A stretch of DNA of 64,000 bases, taken from NCBI RefSeq assembly GCF_024704725.1, contig NZ_JALIQS010000005.1, forward strand, positions 1-64,000, written 5' to 3'. Positions 8,530 to 21,090 of the stretch are shown piece by piece. The notes below the pieces were generated by a model. It searched no databases and was not told the origin of the DNA. It saw only the letters and a list, made by a program, of their open reading frames with translations. A program made the translations under genes and the position numbers. Source of the stretch: Shinella sp. CPCC 101442 (GTDB taxonomy: Bacteria > Pseudomonadota > Alphaproteobacteria > Rhizobiales > Rhizobiaceae). Within the stretch, counting starts at the first letter, position 1, and each line of letters begins with the position of its first letter.

Positions 8530-10500
8530 TCAGTGCTTCTCGACAAAAATTTCGACGCTGCGGGGATGAAGCAGGCCGGCGGGCGGTTGGTTGACAGAGA
8601 TAAGGCTCACCCAGCCGTACCCTTCGGGCGGCGGCAAGGTCAGCGCCTGCTCACCGTGCGTGCGGTTGATGGCAATAGCGAGGCGGACGCTCTGTTGCTG
8701 CTGAAGGTCCGGTGTCTTGAGAAGCGCCAGCAGGGTGCCGTTAAAGGGAGCTTCCCAGTCGGCGACGCTCATCGGATGGCCGGAGAGCGTCAGCCATTCG
8801 ACATCGCTGTCACGGAGGAATGTTGTTTCGGCGAGGGCCGGAAAACGCTTGCGGATCGCCGAGAGCATCGCGGTGTGCTCGATCAGGCCCTCGTCCAATT
8901 TCTCCCAATGCATCCAGGTGATCGCATTGTCCTGGCAATAGGCGTTGTTGTTGCCGCCCTGGCTGCGCGCGCCTTCGTCGCCCGCCGTCAGCATGACGGT
9001 GCCGCGCGAGAGGAAAAGGCTGGAGAGAAGGGCCTTTACATCGGCGCGGCGGGCAGAGAGCACGGCGCCATCCGTCGTGGCCCCCTCGGCGCCGTTGTTC
9101 CAGGAGTGGTTTTCGTTGTGGCCATCCCGGTTGTCCTCGCCGTTCGCCCCGTTGTGCTTCACCGTGTGGGAGACGAGGTCCATCAGCGTGAACCCGTCAT
9201 GGGCGGCGAGGAAGTTGACGCTGCGCGTCTCGTTGCCGCCATGACGGGAGAAAATATCCGAAGAGCCGGCTAAGGCCGTGACGAAGGCGCCGAGGCGGTT
9301 GCTGTCGCCGCGCCAGAAGGTTCTGTTGTCGTCGCGGTAGCGGTCGTTCCATTCGAGGAAGGGCGCCGGGAAATTGCCAAGCTGGTAGCCGCCCGGGCCG
9401 ATGTCCCAGGGTTCGGCGATCAGTACACGGTCTTTCAGGAGCGGGTCGGCGCAGATTTCGGAAAGCAAGGCCGAGCGGGCGGAAAAGCCGTCCGCCTCTC
9501 GGCCGAGAATGGTGGCGAGGTCGAAGCGGAAACCGTCGACGCCGGCATGGCACACGAAATGGCGCAGGCTGTCGAGTACGAGCTGACGCACGACCGGGTG
9601 CTCGCCGGCAATGGTGTTGCCGCAGCCGGTGTCGTTGATCAGCTCGCCGGGGCGGTCGGCCACGTGGCGGTAATAGGTGAGGTTGTCGAGGCCGCGCATG
9701 GAAAGCGTTGCGCCATGGCGATCGCTTTCGCCGGAATGGTTGAAGACGAGGTCGAGAATGACGCCGATGTTTTCCGCGCGCAGGGTCGCGACCGTATCGG
9801 CAAGCTCCTTCATGCCGCCGGGCACGAGGCGCGGATCGAGCGCCATCAGCGCGATCGGGTTGTAGCCCCAGCTGTTGGAAAGACCGAGCGGCGGCAGGTG
9901 GCGCTCGTCGATCCAGGCCGTGATCGGCATCAGCTCGACGGCATCGACGCCAAGGCGTTTGAGATGCTCGAGCACGGCGGGATGGGCGAGTGCGCCGACC
10001 GTTCCGCGCATCGCTTCGGGCACCTCAGGATGCAGCATGGTGAAGCCGCGCACGGCGACCTCGTAGACGAAGCCGCCGGGTCGGAAGATCGGCGGTTCTA
10101 TCGAAACAGGCCGGTCCCTGACGACGATGGCTTTCGGCACGATATCCGCCGTCTCGATGCTGAAGACGGCGAGGCGGCCGTCATGCCGGAAGGGCCGGTC
10201 CAGTTCCTTGGCATAGGGATCGACCAACAGCTTGGCCGGGTCGAACCACAGGCCGTGATCCGGCGAATAAATGCCGTCGGCGCGAAAACCGTAGCGTGTG
10301 CCCGCAGTGGCCCCTTCGACGAAGACGCGGTGGAAGCCGCTTTCGTCCCGCCCCATGGTGAGGCGGGCGAGTTCCTTGTCGCCGTCATTGTCGAACAGGC
10401 AGAGATCGACGCGGGCGGCATCGCGCGAATAGACCGCGAATTCCACCCCGTCCCCGGAGAGCGTGGCGCCCGGTGCGAAGGAGGGGGCGGTGACGGTCAT
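8530..10500 (-). CDS. glgX: Glycogen debranching enzyme
   Basis: A 656-residue GH13 protein with an N-terminal CBM48 segment (GDGVEFAVYSRDAARVDLCLFD) and the barrel motifs DLVFNHSGE, DGFRFDLA (nucleophile Asp), AEPWD (acid/base Glu) and NFLAAHDGFTLMDL (transition-state Asp). It hydrolyses alpha-1,6 branches left after phosphorylase action. It is the last gene of the glycogen operon and starts one base after the pgm stop. Length matches bacterial GlgX. Confidence 0.95.
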   Translation of the reverse strand: MTVTAPSFAPGATLSGDGVEFAVYSRDAARVDLCLFDNDGDKELARLTMGRDESGFHRVFVEGATAGTRYGFRADGIYSPDHGLWFDPAKLLVDPYAKELDRPFRHDGRLAVFSIETADIVPKAIVVRDRPVSIEPPIFRPGGFVYEVAVRGFTMLHPEVPEAMRGTVGALAHPAVLEHLKRLGVDAVELMPITAWIDERHLPPLGLSNSWGYNPIALMALDPRLVPGGMKELADTVATLRAENIGVILDLVFNHSGESDRHGATLSMRGLDNLTYYRHVADRPGELINDTGCGNTIAGEHPVVRQLVLDSLRHFVCHAGVDGFRFDLATILGREADGFSARSALLSEICADPLLKDRVLIAEPWDIGPGGYQLGNFPAPFLEWNDRYRDDNRTFWRGDSNRLGAFVTALAGSSDIFSRHGGNETRSVNFLAAHDGFTLMDLVSHTVKHNGANGEDNRDGHNENHSWNNGAEGATTDGAVLSARRADVKALLSSLFLSRGTVMLTAGDEGARSQGGNNNAYCQDNAITWMHWEKLDEGLIEHTAMLSAIRKRFPALAETTFLRDSDVEWLTLSGHPMSVADWEAPFNGTLLALLKTPDLQQQQSVRLAIAINRTHGEQALTLPPPEGYGWVSLISVNQPPAGLLHPRSVEIFVEKH

Positions 10501-10501
10501 G

Positions 10502-12136
<1,635 letters not shown>

Positions 12137-13576
12137 TTACACTCGCGAAAGAAGGCTGGAATAGAGGTCGGCATAGCGCGCGGCGCTGTTTTCCCAGGAA
12201 ACGTCTGACTTCATGCCCTGGTTCTGGATGCGACCCCAGATTTTCGGTTCGTTATAGGCTTTGAACACCCGGCGCAGCGCCTGGCGCAGGCCCTCGGCAT
12301 TGATCGGCGTGAACTGGAAGCCGGTGGCGACCCGGGCGGAAAGGGCTGCCTCGTTGGCATCGATGACCGTATCGGCAAGTCCGCCGGTGCGTGCGACGAC
12401 GGGAATGCAGCCGTAGCGCAGGCCATAGAGCTGGGTCAGGCCGCAAGGCTCGAAGCGGGAGGGAATGAGAATAGCATCCGCTCCGGCCTGCATGAGATGG
12501 GACAGGGGCTCATTGTAGCCGATGACGATGCCGATGCGGCCACGATGGCGCGAAGCGGCGGCGAGCAGAGCGCCCTCCAGTGCCTGGTCGCCGGAACCGA
12601 GCACGGCAAGCTTGCCGCCCTGTTCGACGATCCAGTCGGCGACTTCGGCGATCAGATCGATGCCCTTCTGCCAGGTCAGCCGGCTGATGATGCAGAAGAT
12701 CGGTCCACTATCGTCGTCCAGACTGAACCGTTCGGCGACGGCCTGCCGGTTGACGGAACGCTGCTTGAGCGAGCCGGCCGCATAGGGGCGCGCGATATTG
12801 GCGTCGGTCTCCGGGTTCCAGACGGCGGTGTCGATGCCGTTGACGATGCCGAGGAGATCGGTGGCGCGGGCATTCATCAGACCTTCGAGGCCCATGCCGT
12901 ATTCCGGCGTCATGATCTCATGCGCATAGGTGGGGCTGACCGTGGTGATCGACCAGGCGGTGCGAAGGCCTCCCTTGAGGTAGCCGACGTCACCGTAATA
13001 TTCGAGCCCGTCCATGGTGAAGGCCTCCGGCGGCAGCGCAAGACCTTCGAAGATATCGGGGCCGAACTGGCCCTGAAAGGCGAGGTTGTGCACCGTGAGG
13101 ACGGTGGGAATGTGCTGCAGGCCGGTGTAGCGCATGTAGACCGCGGTCATCGCCGCCTGCCAGTCATGGGCATGCACCACGTCCGGCCGCCAGTCGGGCA
13201 GCAGGCCGCGGGCGATCTCGGCGCCCGCGAAGGAGAGGGCGGCGAAGCGCCGCCAGTTGTCGACGAAATCCTTGCCGGTGGCATCCACATAGGGACCGCC
13301 GGGCCGGTCGTAATAGGCCGGCGCGTCGAGCACGAGGATGTCGAGGCCCTCATGCGTGGCGGCGAGAATGCGTGCGGGTTCGCCAAGGAGGTCGTCGAAA
13401 CCGGCGACCACCTCTATCCCCGCCAGCCGCTGCATGACCGCGGGATAGCCCGGCATGAGCGTGCGCATGCGCATTCCGTGCCCCGCAAGCGCGATCGGGA
13501 GCGCGCCGGCGACGTCGGCGAGGCCTCCCGTCTTGATGAGCGGGAATACTTCGGATGCCACCGAAAGGATGTTCAT
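12137..13576 (-). CDS. glgA: Glycogen synthase (ADP-glucose)
   Basis: A 479-residue GT5 enzyme starting [27 protein letters not shown], with the ADP-glucose-binding KTGGLADV motif at residues 15-22. The C-terminal [32 protein letters not shown] loop is near 375-407. It elongates alpha-1,4-glucan from ADP-glucose made by GlgC. It begins 7 bases after the glgC stop and ends 3 bases before pgm starts, so it is tightly packed in the operon. Confidence 0.96.
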   Translation of the reverse strand: MNILSVASEVFPLIKTGGLADVAGALPIALAGHGMRMRTLMPGYPAVMQRLAGIEVVAGFDDLLGEPARILAATHEGLDILVLDAPAYYDRPGGPYVDATGKDFVDNWRRFAALSFAGAEIARGLLPDWRPDVVHAHDWQAAMTAVYMRYTGLQHIPTVLTVHNLAFQGQFGPDIFEGLALPPEAFTMDGLEYYGDVGYLKGGLRTAWSITTVSPTYAHEIMTPEYGMGLEGLMNARATDLLGIVNGIDTAVWNPETDANIARPYAAGSLKQRSVNRQAVAERFSLDDDSGPIFCIISRLTWQKGIDLIAEVADWIVEQGGKLAVLGSGDQALEGALLAAASRHRGRIGIVIGYNEPLSHLMQAGADAILIPSRFEPCGLTQLYGLRYGCIPVVARTGGLADTVIDANEAALSARVATGFQFTPINAEGLRQALRRVFKAYNEPKIWGRIQNQGMKSDVSWENSAARYADLYSSLLSRV

Positions 13577-13583
13577 GTCCCGG

Positions 13584-14846
13584 CTAGAGCTCCAGCTTGT
13601 CGATCATCGGTTGCGTGATGAGGCAGATGCCGCCTTCCGACCGGCGGAAGCGTTTTGCATCGAGTACCGGATCCTCGCCGACGACAAGGCCTTCGGGAAT
13701 GACGACGCGGCTGTCGATGACGACGTTCTTGAGATTGGCATGTCGGCCGATCATGACGTTCGGCAGGATGACGGCCCCTTCCAGGCGGGAATAGGAGTTC
13801 GCCCTGACACCGGTGAACAGCATGCTGCGGTTGAGCGATGCGCCGGAGATGATGCAGTCGCCGGACACGAGGGAGGATATCGCCGAGCCGCGGCGGTCCT
13901 CGTCGTCATGCACGAACTTGGCCGGCGGCTTGATCTCGGCGAAGGTCCAGATCGGCCAGGAGCCGTCGTAGATATCGAGTTCCGGGGTGATGTGCGTCAG
14001 GTCGATATTGGCCTGCCAGTAGGCGTCGATGGTGCCGACGTCGCGCCAGTAGGCTTCGCGCTCGAAATCCGAACGGACGCAGGATGCGTTGAAGCGGTGG
14101 GCGACGGCTTTGCCGTTCTGCACGATGTAGGGAATGATGTCCTTGCCGAAGTCGCGGCTGGAGGTCGGGTCGGCCGCGTCGCGGCGCAGAAGGTCCATCA
14201 GGAACTTGGTGTGGAAGACGTAGATGCCCATGGAGGCGAGCGCCATGTCGGGATTGCCGGGAATGCCCGGCGGATCGGCCGGCTTTTCCACGAAGGCGAT
14301 GATCTGGTCCTTGTCGTCGACATGCATGACGCCGAAGCCGGTGGCTTCCATGCGCGGCACTTCGAGGCAGCCGATTGTCACCTGCGCACCGGAATCCACG
14401 TGCTGCTGGAGCATCAGCTCGTAGTCCATCTTGTAAATATGGTCGCCGGCCAGGATGACCATGTATTCGACGCCGTAATCCTCGATGATGTCGATGTTCT
14501 GGTAGACGGCGTCGGCGGTGCCTTCATACCACTGCGTCTCGGAGACGCGCTGGGATGCCGGAAGGATATCGAAGCTCTCGTTGCGCTCCGGGCGGAAGAA
14601 GTTCCAGCCGCGCTGCATGTGGCGGATCAGCGAATGCGCCTTGTACTGGGTGGCGACGCCGATGCGGCGGATACCGGAATTCAGCGCATTGGAGAGCGCG
14701 AAGTCGATGATGCGCGCCTTGCCGCCGAAATGCACGGCCGGCTTGGCGCGCCGGTCGGTCAGTTCCTTGAGGCGGCTTCCCCGTCCCCCTGCCAGGACAT
14801 AGGCCATCGCGTCACGGGCGAGGGGTTGAATACGCTTTTGCTCCAT
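13584..14846 (-). CDS. glgC: Glucose-1-phosphate adenylyltransferase
   Basis: A 420-residue nucleotidyltransferase with the pyrophosphorylase motif [33 protein letters not shown] at residues 15-47. Other landmarks are [12 protein letters not shown] near 130 and a C-terminal left-handed beta-helix ([25 protein letters not shown]). It makes ADP-glucose, the committed step, and is usually controlled by glycolytic intermediates. A clear GGGAGG lies 7 bases before the ATG. Confidence 0.97.
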   Translation of the reverse strand: MEQKRIQPLARDAMAYVLAGGRGSRLKELTDRRAKPAVHFGGKARIIDFALSNALNSGIRRIGVATQYKAHSLIRHMQRGWNFFRPERNESFDILPASQRVSETQWYEGTADAVYQNIDIIEDYGVEYMVILAGDHIYKMDYELMLQQHVDSGAQVTIGCLEVPRMEATGFGVMHVDDKDQIIAFVEKPADPPGIPGNPDMALASMGIYVFHTKFLMDLLRRDAADPTSSRDFGKDIIPYIVQNGKAVAHRFNASCVRSDFEREAYWRDVGTIDAYWQANIDLTHITPELDIYDGSWPIWTFAEIKPPAKFVHDDEDRRGSAISSLVSGDCIISGASLNRSMLFTGVRANSYSRLEGAVILPNVMIGRHANLKNVVIDSRVVIPEGLVVGEDPVLDAKRFRRSEGGICLITQPMIDKLEL

Positions 14847-14866
14847 AGTGTCGCCTCCCAGCTCTG

Positions 14867-17080
14867 TTATACGTCCAGCTCGATCATCACGGTCGCCAGC
14901 GGCGGCAAGGTGATGGCGGCTGCTATTCTTCCGTTGCCTTGTTTTCTGGCTTCGACGGCACCGCCGTTGCCCTTGCCGCTGCCGCCGTAAATCTCAGCAT
15001 CGGTGTTGAGGATTTCGCGCCACCGGCCCTCCATTGGCAGCGGCACCCCGTAATTCTCCCGGTAGACGGGGGTGAAATTGGTGATGACGGCGATCGGTTT
15101 TTCGCCGGGCGCCTTGCGCAGCCAGGCGAAGACCGAGTTTTCGCGGTCATCGGCAATCAGCCACTCGAAACCCTCGCCCTCGCAGTCGCGGGCATGCAGC
15201 GCCGCCTTGCGGCGATAGGTGCCGTTGAGGTCGCGCACCAGCCGGCGCATGCCTTCGTGTAGCGGATATTCGAGCAGGTTCCAATCGAGCGACTTCTCCT
15301 CGCTCCATTCCTGCCACTGCGCGAATTCCTGACCCATGAAGAGCAGCTTCTTGCCGGGATAGCCCCACATGAAGCCGTAATAGGCCCTGAGATTCGCGAA
15401 TTTCTGCCAGTCGTCGCCGGCCATCTTGGCGATCAGCGAGCCCTTGCCGTGTACCACTTCGTCATGGCTGAGCGGCAGCACGAAATTCTCGGTGAAGGCA
15501 TAGAGCAGGCCGAAGGTCATGTCGTTGTGATGGAACTTGCGGTGAACAGGCTCGCGCGACAGATATTGCAGCGTGTCGTGCATGAAGCCCATGTTCCACT
15601 TGAAGCCGAAGCCCAGGCCGCCGTCATGCACGGGTGCGGAGACTTTCGGCCAGGAGGTGGATTCCTCGGCGATCGTCAGGATGCCGGGATGGGCGGCATA
15701 GACGCGGGCATTCATCTCCTGAAGAAAGCGCACGGCCGCCAGATTCTCGTTGCCGCCATACTCGTTCGGCACCCATTCGCCGTGTTTGCGCGAATAGTCG
15801 AGATAGAGCATCGAGGCCACGGCATCGACGCGCAAGCCGTCGAGATGGAACTTTTCCGACCAGTAGAGCGCGTTGTTGATCAGATAGGAGAGCACTTCCG
15901 CACGGCCGAAATTGTAGATCGCGGTGTTCCAGTCCGGGTGAAAACCCTGGCGCGGGTCCTCGTGCTCGTAGAGCGCCGTACCGTCGAACTTGCCCAACCC
16001 ATGGGCATCGGTCGGGAAATGCGCCGGCACCCAGTCGAGGATGACGCCGATGCCGACCTTGTGGCAGCCGTTGACGAAACGGGCGAAGCCCTCGGGCTCG
16101 CCGAAACGGGCGGTCGGCGCATAGAGGCCAGTCGTCTGGTAACCCCAGGATGGATCGAAGGGATATTCTGTGATCGGCAGGAACTCGATATGGGTGAAGC
16201 CCATATCGACGCAGTAGGGGATCAACCGGTCGGCGAGCTCGTCCCAGGTGAGGAAGTCGCCGGCACCATTGCGCTGCCAGGAGCCGGCATGGACCTCGTA
16301 GATGGAGATCGGCTGGCGGCGGGCGTCGGTGGTGGCCCAATGCTGGAGATGGGCCTCGTCTTCCCAGGCCTGCTCGATCGGGCCTGTCGTCATCGAGGCG
16401 TTGTTCGGGCGCAGTTCCGAGCGCCGCGCGAAGGGGTCCGCCTTTAGCGGCAGAACCTCGCCGCCGGTGCCGACGATCTCGTATTTATAGGCGTGGCCTT
16501 CGGTGATGCCGGGGAGAAATATCTCCCAGATGCCGGTGTCGCGACGCAGACGCATCGCATTGCGCCGCCCGTCCCATTCGTTGAAATTGCCGACGACGGA
16601 CACGCGCTTGGCATTCGGCGCCCAGACGGCGAAATGGAAGCCATCGATGCCTTCGAGCGTCATCGGATGGGCGCCGAGCTTGTCGAACAGCCTGAGGTGC
16701 GAGCCCTCGCGGATATAGTAGTCGTCCATAGGCCCGAGCACCGGGCCGAAGCTGTAGGGATCGACCACCACCCACTCGCCGCCTTCGTTGCGGGCGCGGT
16801 AGCGGATCGGCTGCAATTTCTTGACCGCAATCTCGCCGGCGAAGATGCCGGCCGGATCGAGTTGCCGGAGGACGCCGATCTCCTTGCCGGACAGCGTCTC
16901 GGCCGTCACTTCGGCAGCGCCCGGCAGGAAACAGCGGGCGATGTACTTGTCGCCGGCCGCGTGGATGCCGAGCACTGCGAACGGGTCCCAGTGCCGACTT
17001 TCCAAGATCGCGTCGATATCCGCCTTCGCCAGGACCCCTGACGGTTGTTCCGTCGTGCCTTTGTTCGGCGGTGCGGTCAT
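14867..17080 (-). CDS. glgB: 1,4-alpha-glucan branching enzyme
   Basis: A 737-residue GH13 enzyme with N-terminal CBM48-type domains (residues about 20-230, VFGIHA-like [20 protein letters not shown] and [19 protein letters not shown]). The catalytic set is [37 protein letters not shown] and [15 protein letters not shown]. It transfers chain segments to form alpha-1,6 branches. The ATG at 17078-17080 shares its first base with the glgP stop and has GGAGGG upstream; a TTG one codon earlier is not needed. Confidence 0.96.
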   Translation of the reverse strand: MTAPPNKGTTEQPSGVLAKADIDAILESRHWDPFAVLGIHAAGDKYIARCFLPGAAEVTAETLSGKEIGVLRQLDPAGIFAGEIAVKKLQPIRYRARNEGGEWVVVDPYSFGPVLGPMDDYYIREGSHLRLFDKLGAHPMTLEGIDGFHFAVWAPNAKRVSVVGNFNEWDGRRNAMRLRRDTGIWEIFLPGITEGHAYKYEIVGTGGEVLPLKADPFARRSELRPNNASMTTGPIEQAWEDEAHLQHWATTDARRQPISIYEVHAGSWQRNGAGDFLTWDELADRLIPYCVDMGFTHIEFLPITEYPFDPSWGYQTTGLYAPTARFGEPEGFARFVNGCHKVGIGVILDWVPAHFPTDAHGLGKFDGTALYEHEDPRQGFHPDWNTAIYNFGRAEVLSYLINNALYWSEKFHLDGLRVDAVASMLYLDYSRKHGEWVPNEYGGNENLAAVRFLQEMNARVYAAHPGILTIAEESTSWPKVSAPVHDGGLGFGFKWNMGFMHDTLQYLSREPVHRKFHHNDMTFGLLYAFTENFVLPLSHDEVVHGKGSLIAKMAGDDWQKFANLRAYYGFMWGYPGKKLLFMGQEFAQWQEWSEEKSLDWNLLEYPLHEGMRRLVRDLNGTYRRKAALHARDCEGEGFEWLIADDRENSVFAWLRKAPGEKPIAVITNFTPVYRENYGVPLPMEGRWREILNTDAEIYGGSGKGNGGAVEARKQGNGRIAAAITLPPLATVMIELDV

Positions 17081-19539
17081 CAAGCCCTCCAGATTTCCTT
17101 GGCATATTGGCGAATGGTGCGGTCGGAGGAGAACCAGCCCATGCGGGCCGTGTTCCGTATGGTTTTCGAATACCAGGCGGTTTTGTCCGCCCAGATGCCG
17201 TCGACCTGGCGCTGGGCCTTGGCGTAGGCGTCGAAATCGGCGGCCACCATGAACCAGTCGTGATTGTAGATGCCGTCGACGAGGCCGGCGAAGCGGCCGC
17301 GGTCATCGGGGGAGAAGACGCCGGAGGAGATCGCGGCGAGCGCCTGCGACAATTCCTTCGACTGTTCGATGATGGCGCGCGGATTGTGTCCTTCCGAGCG
17401 TACCTTCGTCACCTCGTCCGCCGTCATGCCGAAGATCACGATGTTCTCCTCGCCGACATGGTCCCGCATCTCGACATTGGCACCGTCGAGCGTGCCGATC
17501 GTCAGCGCGCCGTTCAACGCGAACTTCATGTTGCCGGTTCCCGACGCTTCCATGCCGGCGGTCGAAATCTGCTCGGAGAGGTCTGCCGCGGGCACCATGA
17601 TCTCGGCGAGCGAAACGTTGTAGTTCGGCACGAAGACCACCTTGAGCAGACCGCGCACGGAGGGGTCGTTGTTGATCACGCGCGCCACATCGTTGGCGAG
17701 TTTGATGATCAGCTTGGCATTGTGGTAGCTTGGCGCCGCCTTGCCCGCGAAGAGTTTGACGCGCGGTGCCCAGTCCAGTTCGGGGTGCGAGCGGATCTGG
17801 TCGTAGAGTGCGACGGCCTCGATGATGTTGAGGAGCTGGCGCTTGTATTCGTGGATGCGCTTGATCTGGATGTCGAACATTGCCGAGGGATCGATGCGCA
17901 CGCCCATGCGGCTGCCGACAAGGTTGGCGAGACGGTTCTTGTTCTCGCGCTTGATCGTGGCGAAACGCGCCTGGAAATCCTTGTCGTCGGCAAAGGCGTC
18001 GAGCGCCTTCAGCGCCTCCGCGTCGTCCATGAAGCCTTCGCCGATGGAATCTCGGATCAGGTTGAACAGGCCCGGATTGCACTGCATCAGCCAGCGGCGC
18101 GGCGTTATGCCGTTCGTCTTGTTGTTGATGCGATCCGGGTAGAGCTTGTGCAGGTCGGCGAAGACCGTTTCCTTCATCAACTCCGTGTGCAGCGCCGACA
18201 CGCCGTTGATCGAATGGGAGCCGACGAAGGCGAGATTTCCCATGCGCACGCGCCGCTCGCCCGATTCCTCGATCAGCGAGATGTTGCGGATGCGCTCGTC
18301 CTCGATACCCTTTTCCTTGCGGGCCTCGATGAGGATTTTTGCGTTGATCGCGTAGACGATCTGCATGTGGCGGGGCAGCAGTCGTTCGAACAGCGGCACG
18401 GACCAGCTTTCCAGCGCTTCGGGAAGAAGCGTGTGGTTCGTATAGGAGAAGGTACGGCGGCCGATATCCCAGGCGATGTCGAAATCGAGCCCGTGCACGT
18501 CCGTCAGCAGGCGAATGAGTTCGGCGACCGAGACGGCGGGGTGCGTGTCGTTGAGCTGGATCGCGACGGCATCCGGCAGGGACGTGAAGTCCGGATATTG
18601 CTGGAGATGGCGGCGCAGGATGTCCTGCAGCGAGGCGGAGCAGAAGAAGAATTCCTGGCGCAGGCGCAGTTCCTGGCCGGCGGGCGTGGCATCGGCCGGG
18701 TAAAGAACGCGTGTCAGGCTTTCCGCCCTGTTGCTTTCCTTCAGCGCGCCGATATGGTCGCCGGCATTGAAGGCTTCGAGCAGGATCGGATCGATCGGGT
18801 TTGCCGCCCACAGACGCAGCGTGTTGACGCGCTTGGCCCGCCAGCCGACGGCCGGGGTGTCGAAGGCGGTCGCGATGACGCGCTCGGCCGGCTTCCAGAC
18901 GAAGCGCTGCTTGTCCTCGCCGATATTGATCGTTTCGACGCCGCCGCCGAAGCCGATCTCATAGGAGCTTTCGCGGCGCTCGAATTCCCAGGGGTTGCCG
19001 TGGGCAAGCCAGGTCTCCGGCAGTTCAACCTGCCAGCCATCGGCCATCTGCTGACGAAAGAGGCCATGGACATAGCGGATGCCGTAGCCATAGGCCGGCA
19101 CGTCGACCGTCGCCATGCTCTCCATGAAGCAGGCGGCAAGACGCCCGAGGCCACCATTGCCGAGGGCTGCGTCCGGCTCCAGTTCGGCGATGACGTCGAT
19201 ATCGACGCCGTGCATGGCGAGCGCCTGGCGCATCTCGTCCATGATGCCGGTATTGGTCATTGCGTCGCGCATCAGGCGACCGATGAGGAACTCGAGCGAT
19301 AGGTAGTAGACGCGCTTGGCACCCGTCGCATAGGTACGCCGGGTGCTATCCATCCACTTGTCGGTGATGCGGTCGCGTGCGACCAGGATCGCAGCGGTCA
19401 ACCAGTCATGCGGCTTGGCGACTTTCGGGTCCTTGCCGATGCGGTATTTGAGGCGTTCGAGAAGCTCCGTCGCGAGTTGTTCGACATCGGAGGTTCGTAG
19501 GGCGGGCGCGAGATCGTTGTTGGTAACCCGGTTCATCAT
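17080..19539 (-). CDS. glgP: Glycogen phosphorylase
   Basis: An 819-residue GT35 protein. GNGGLGRLAACFMESMAT lies near residue 127, IQLNDTHPAVSVAELIRLL near 330 and the pyridoxal-phosphate lysine motif MEASGTGNMKFALNGALTIGTLDGANVEM near 655. It releases glucose-1-phosphate from glycogen ends. As first gene of the operon, it places degradation and synthesis under one transcript. The 207 bases upstream of its start presumably carry the operon promoter; two ATG codons in tandem start the gene. Confidence 0.96.
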   Translation of the reverse strand: MMNRVTNNDLAPALRTSDVEQLATELLERLKYRIGKDPKVAKPHDWLTAAILVARDRITDKWMDSTRRTYATGAKRVYYLSLEFLIGRLMRDAMTNTGIMDEMRQALAMHGVDIDVIAELEPDAALGNGGLGRLAACFMESMATVDVPAYGYGIRYVHGLFRQQMADGWQVELPETWLAHGNPWEFERRESSYEIGFGGGVETINIGEDKQRFVWKPAERVIATAFDTPAVGWRAKRVNTLRLWAANPIDPILLEAFNAGDHIGALKESNRAESLTRVLYPADATPAGQELRLRQEFFFCSASLQDILRRHLQQYPDFTSLPDAVAIQLNDTHPAVSVAELIRLLTDVHGLDFDIAWDIGRRTFSYTNHTLLPEALESWSVPLFERLLPRHMQIVYAINAKILIEARKEKGIEDERIRNISLIEESGERRVRMGNLAFVGSHSINGVSALHTELMKETVFADLHKLYPDRINNKTNGITPRRWLMQCNPGLFNLIRDSIGEGFMDDAEALKALDAFADDKDFQARFATIKRENKNRLANLVGSRMGVRIDPSAMFDIQIKRIHEYKRQLLNIIEAVALYDQIRSHPELDWAPRVKLFAGKAAPSYHNAKLIIKLANDVARVINNDPSVRGLLKVVFVPNYNVSLAEIMVPAADLSEQISTAGMEASGTGNMKFALNGALTIGTLDGANVEMRDHVGEENIVIFGMTADEVTKVRSEGHNPRAIIEQSKELSQALAAISSGVFSPDDRGRFAGLVDGIYNHDWFMVAADFDAYAKAQRQVDGIWADKTAWYSKTIRNTARMGWFSSDRTIRQYAKEIWRA

Positions 19540-19690
19540 TGGTGAACTTTACCCCCCTCGCATTCAATGCGTTCGTTCGTGCGAAATCGCCTTTAAATCA
19601 ATTTATGCATCTATCCGAAGCGCTTGCAATATGCGTTTTCAAGAAATGCCCCATGCATTTTCGACATGTCTGAAACATGGCCGAAATGCT

Positions 19691-19721
19691 AAAAAACCCG
19701 CTGCGTTCGACGCAGCGGGTT
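19691..19721 (-). terminator. Terminator after the TadG-like gene
   Basis: A perfect 11-bp stem (AACCCGCTGCG / CGCAGCGGGTT, 5-base loop). Read leftward it ends in a run of T residues, 26 bases after the stop of the minus-strand gene. Confidence 0.85.
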
Positions 19722-19746
19722 CGATTCTCGGCTGTTGTGACGCGCG

Positions 19747-20949
19747 TTATTTCGTCAGGCGGGAGACCACGGCGGAGGTACGCTCGCCGATCACCTTGAA
19801 GGCTGCGACGAGGGCCGCCATGTTCTCGGCCTCGAAGTAGTGCGAGGCGTCCGTCGCACACGCCTTCAGCAGGTTCTGTCCGGCAGTCGGCGCCATGAAG
19901 GCGACGCTGTAGACCTCGATGCCGGCAGCCTTGGCGCTGACGCAGGTGGCCTTGGTGCTCGTGTCGTCGGCGGACGAATTGTTGGCGCCATCCGTCATCA
20001 GCACGAGGTACTTTGTCGGCACCTGACCGTTCTTGGTCTTGTGCACGGTGTTTTCCGACGTGGCGATCAGCTTGTTGTAGGCGATCTTCGTCGCATTGCC
20101 CGAGGCGGTGCCGCCATCGGCGTTGAGCAGGTTGACATAGGCGAGCGATGCCGTGGAACCCCAGGCAAGTTCACTCGGCGTGTAGGTTGCGGAGTCATAC
20201 GCGATGGTGCCGGTGCGGACGAAGGTGCTCGTCGGATCCGCGATGGCGAACTGCGTGAAGAGGCTTGCGACTGCGAGTTTCAGGGCGGCCATCTTGGAGA
20301 CGTAGCAGGGGCTCGTCGCCTTGGTTTTGTTGTTGCCCCAGTTCGCTTCCGTCCAGTTGATGCAGGACGTCAGCACCTTGTCTTTCTCGTTGGTGATCCA
20401 GGCCATCGAGCCGGACTTGTCGAGGACCAGGAACATCGAAAGGGCGTTCTTCGATTCCGTTGCGCTCTCTGCAGTGCTCTTGGCCTTCAATTCCGTCGAT
20501 TGCTGGCCGAGCAGCCGAGTGAAGGCGTTGAAGTTGAGGGTGTGCTTTGTGGAGATGTCCACCTTGTAGGACTTGCCGTTGCCGAGCATGGCCGTCTCCG
20601 TAATGGAGATCTGCGTGGCTGACTCGAATTCGCCTGTCCCATTGATGGCGGGATCGACTTCGCCACCGGTGCCGCCGTACATCTGCGTCTTGAGGAACTG
20701 CATGGCGAGGAGCTTGGCTTCGGCCTGGCTCTTGCTGTCGTTCGCAAGGGCCGAGGCGGCTGCGAGGGCCGCCGAATCGACGGCGTCCTGCAGGCTTGCC
20801 CGCGTCATCACGATGTTGGTGAGATCGATCGCCACGCCGCCGGCCGCCAGGATAAGCGGGCAGACGATCGCCGTCATCATTGCGAAATTGCCGCCGCGGT
20901 CGCCAAGGAGCCGCGCGATCAAGGTCCGTTTTTCAGTCTTCGTCGTCAT
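19747..20949 (-). CDS. TadG-like protein with von Willebrand A domain
   Basis: A 400-residue protein with the TadE/TadG N-terminus: DRGGNFAMMTAIVCPLILAAGGVAIDLTN (about residues 17-45), a single membrane segment, then ASLQDAVDSAALAAA. From about 170 a VWA domain begins with a MIDAS motif DKSGSM and later VLMTDGANNSS, so a divalent metal and a protein ligand are likely. Family members sit in Tad pilus systems or act alone at the envelope. No other tad gene is nearby, so pilus function is not implied. It is monocistronic with its own terminator. Confidence 0.85.
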   Translation of the reverse strand: MTTKTEKRTLIARLLGDRGGNFAMMTAIVCPLILAAGGVAIDLTNIVMTRASLQDAVDSAALAAASALANDSKSQAEAKLLAMQFLKTQMYGGTGGEVDPAINGTGEFESATQISITETAMLGNGKSYKVDISTKHTLNFNAFTRLLGQQSTELKAKSTAESATESKNALSMFLVLDKSGSMAWITNEKDKVLTSCINWTEANWGNNKTKATSPCYVSKMAALKLAVASLFTQFAIADPTSTFVRTGTIAYDSATYTPSELAWGSTASLAYVNLLNADGGTASGNATKIAYNKLIATSENTVHKTKNGQVPTKYLVLMTDGANNSSADDTSTKATCVSAKAAGIEVYSVAFMAPTAGQNLLKACATDASHYFEAENMAALVAAFKVIGERTSAVVSRLTK

Positions 20950-21090
20950 GAGACTTCACCCACCATCTTCATAATGTGGGCAGAAGCTAGCAATGAAGTG
21001 TTATTTAACGGTTCGGAGCCGTGGTATAGTTTTCGTAAAATTCTACCGGCCTTGAAATTCCGGCATTTCCCGCTGTTTCCAATCGGGATT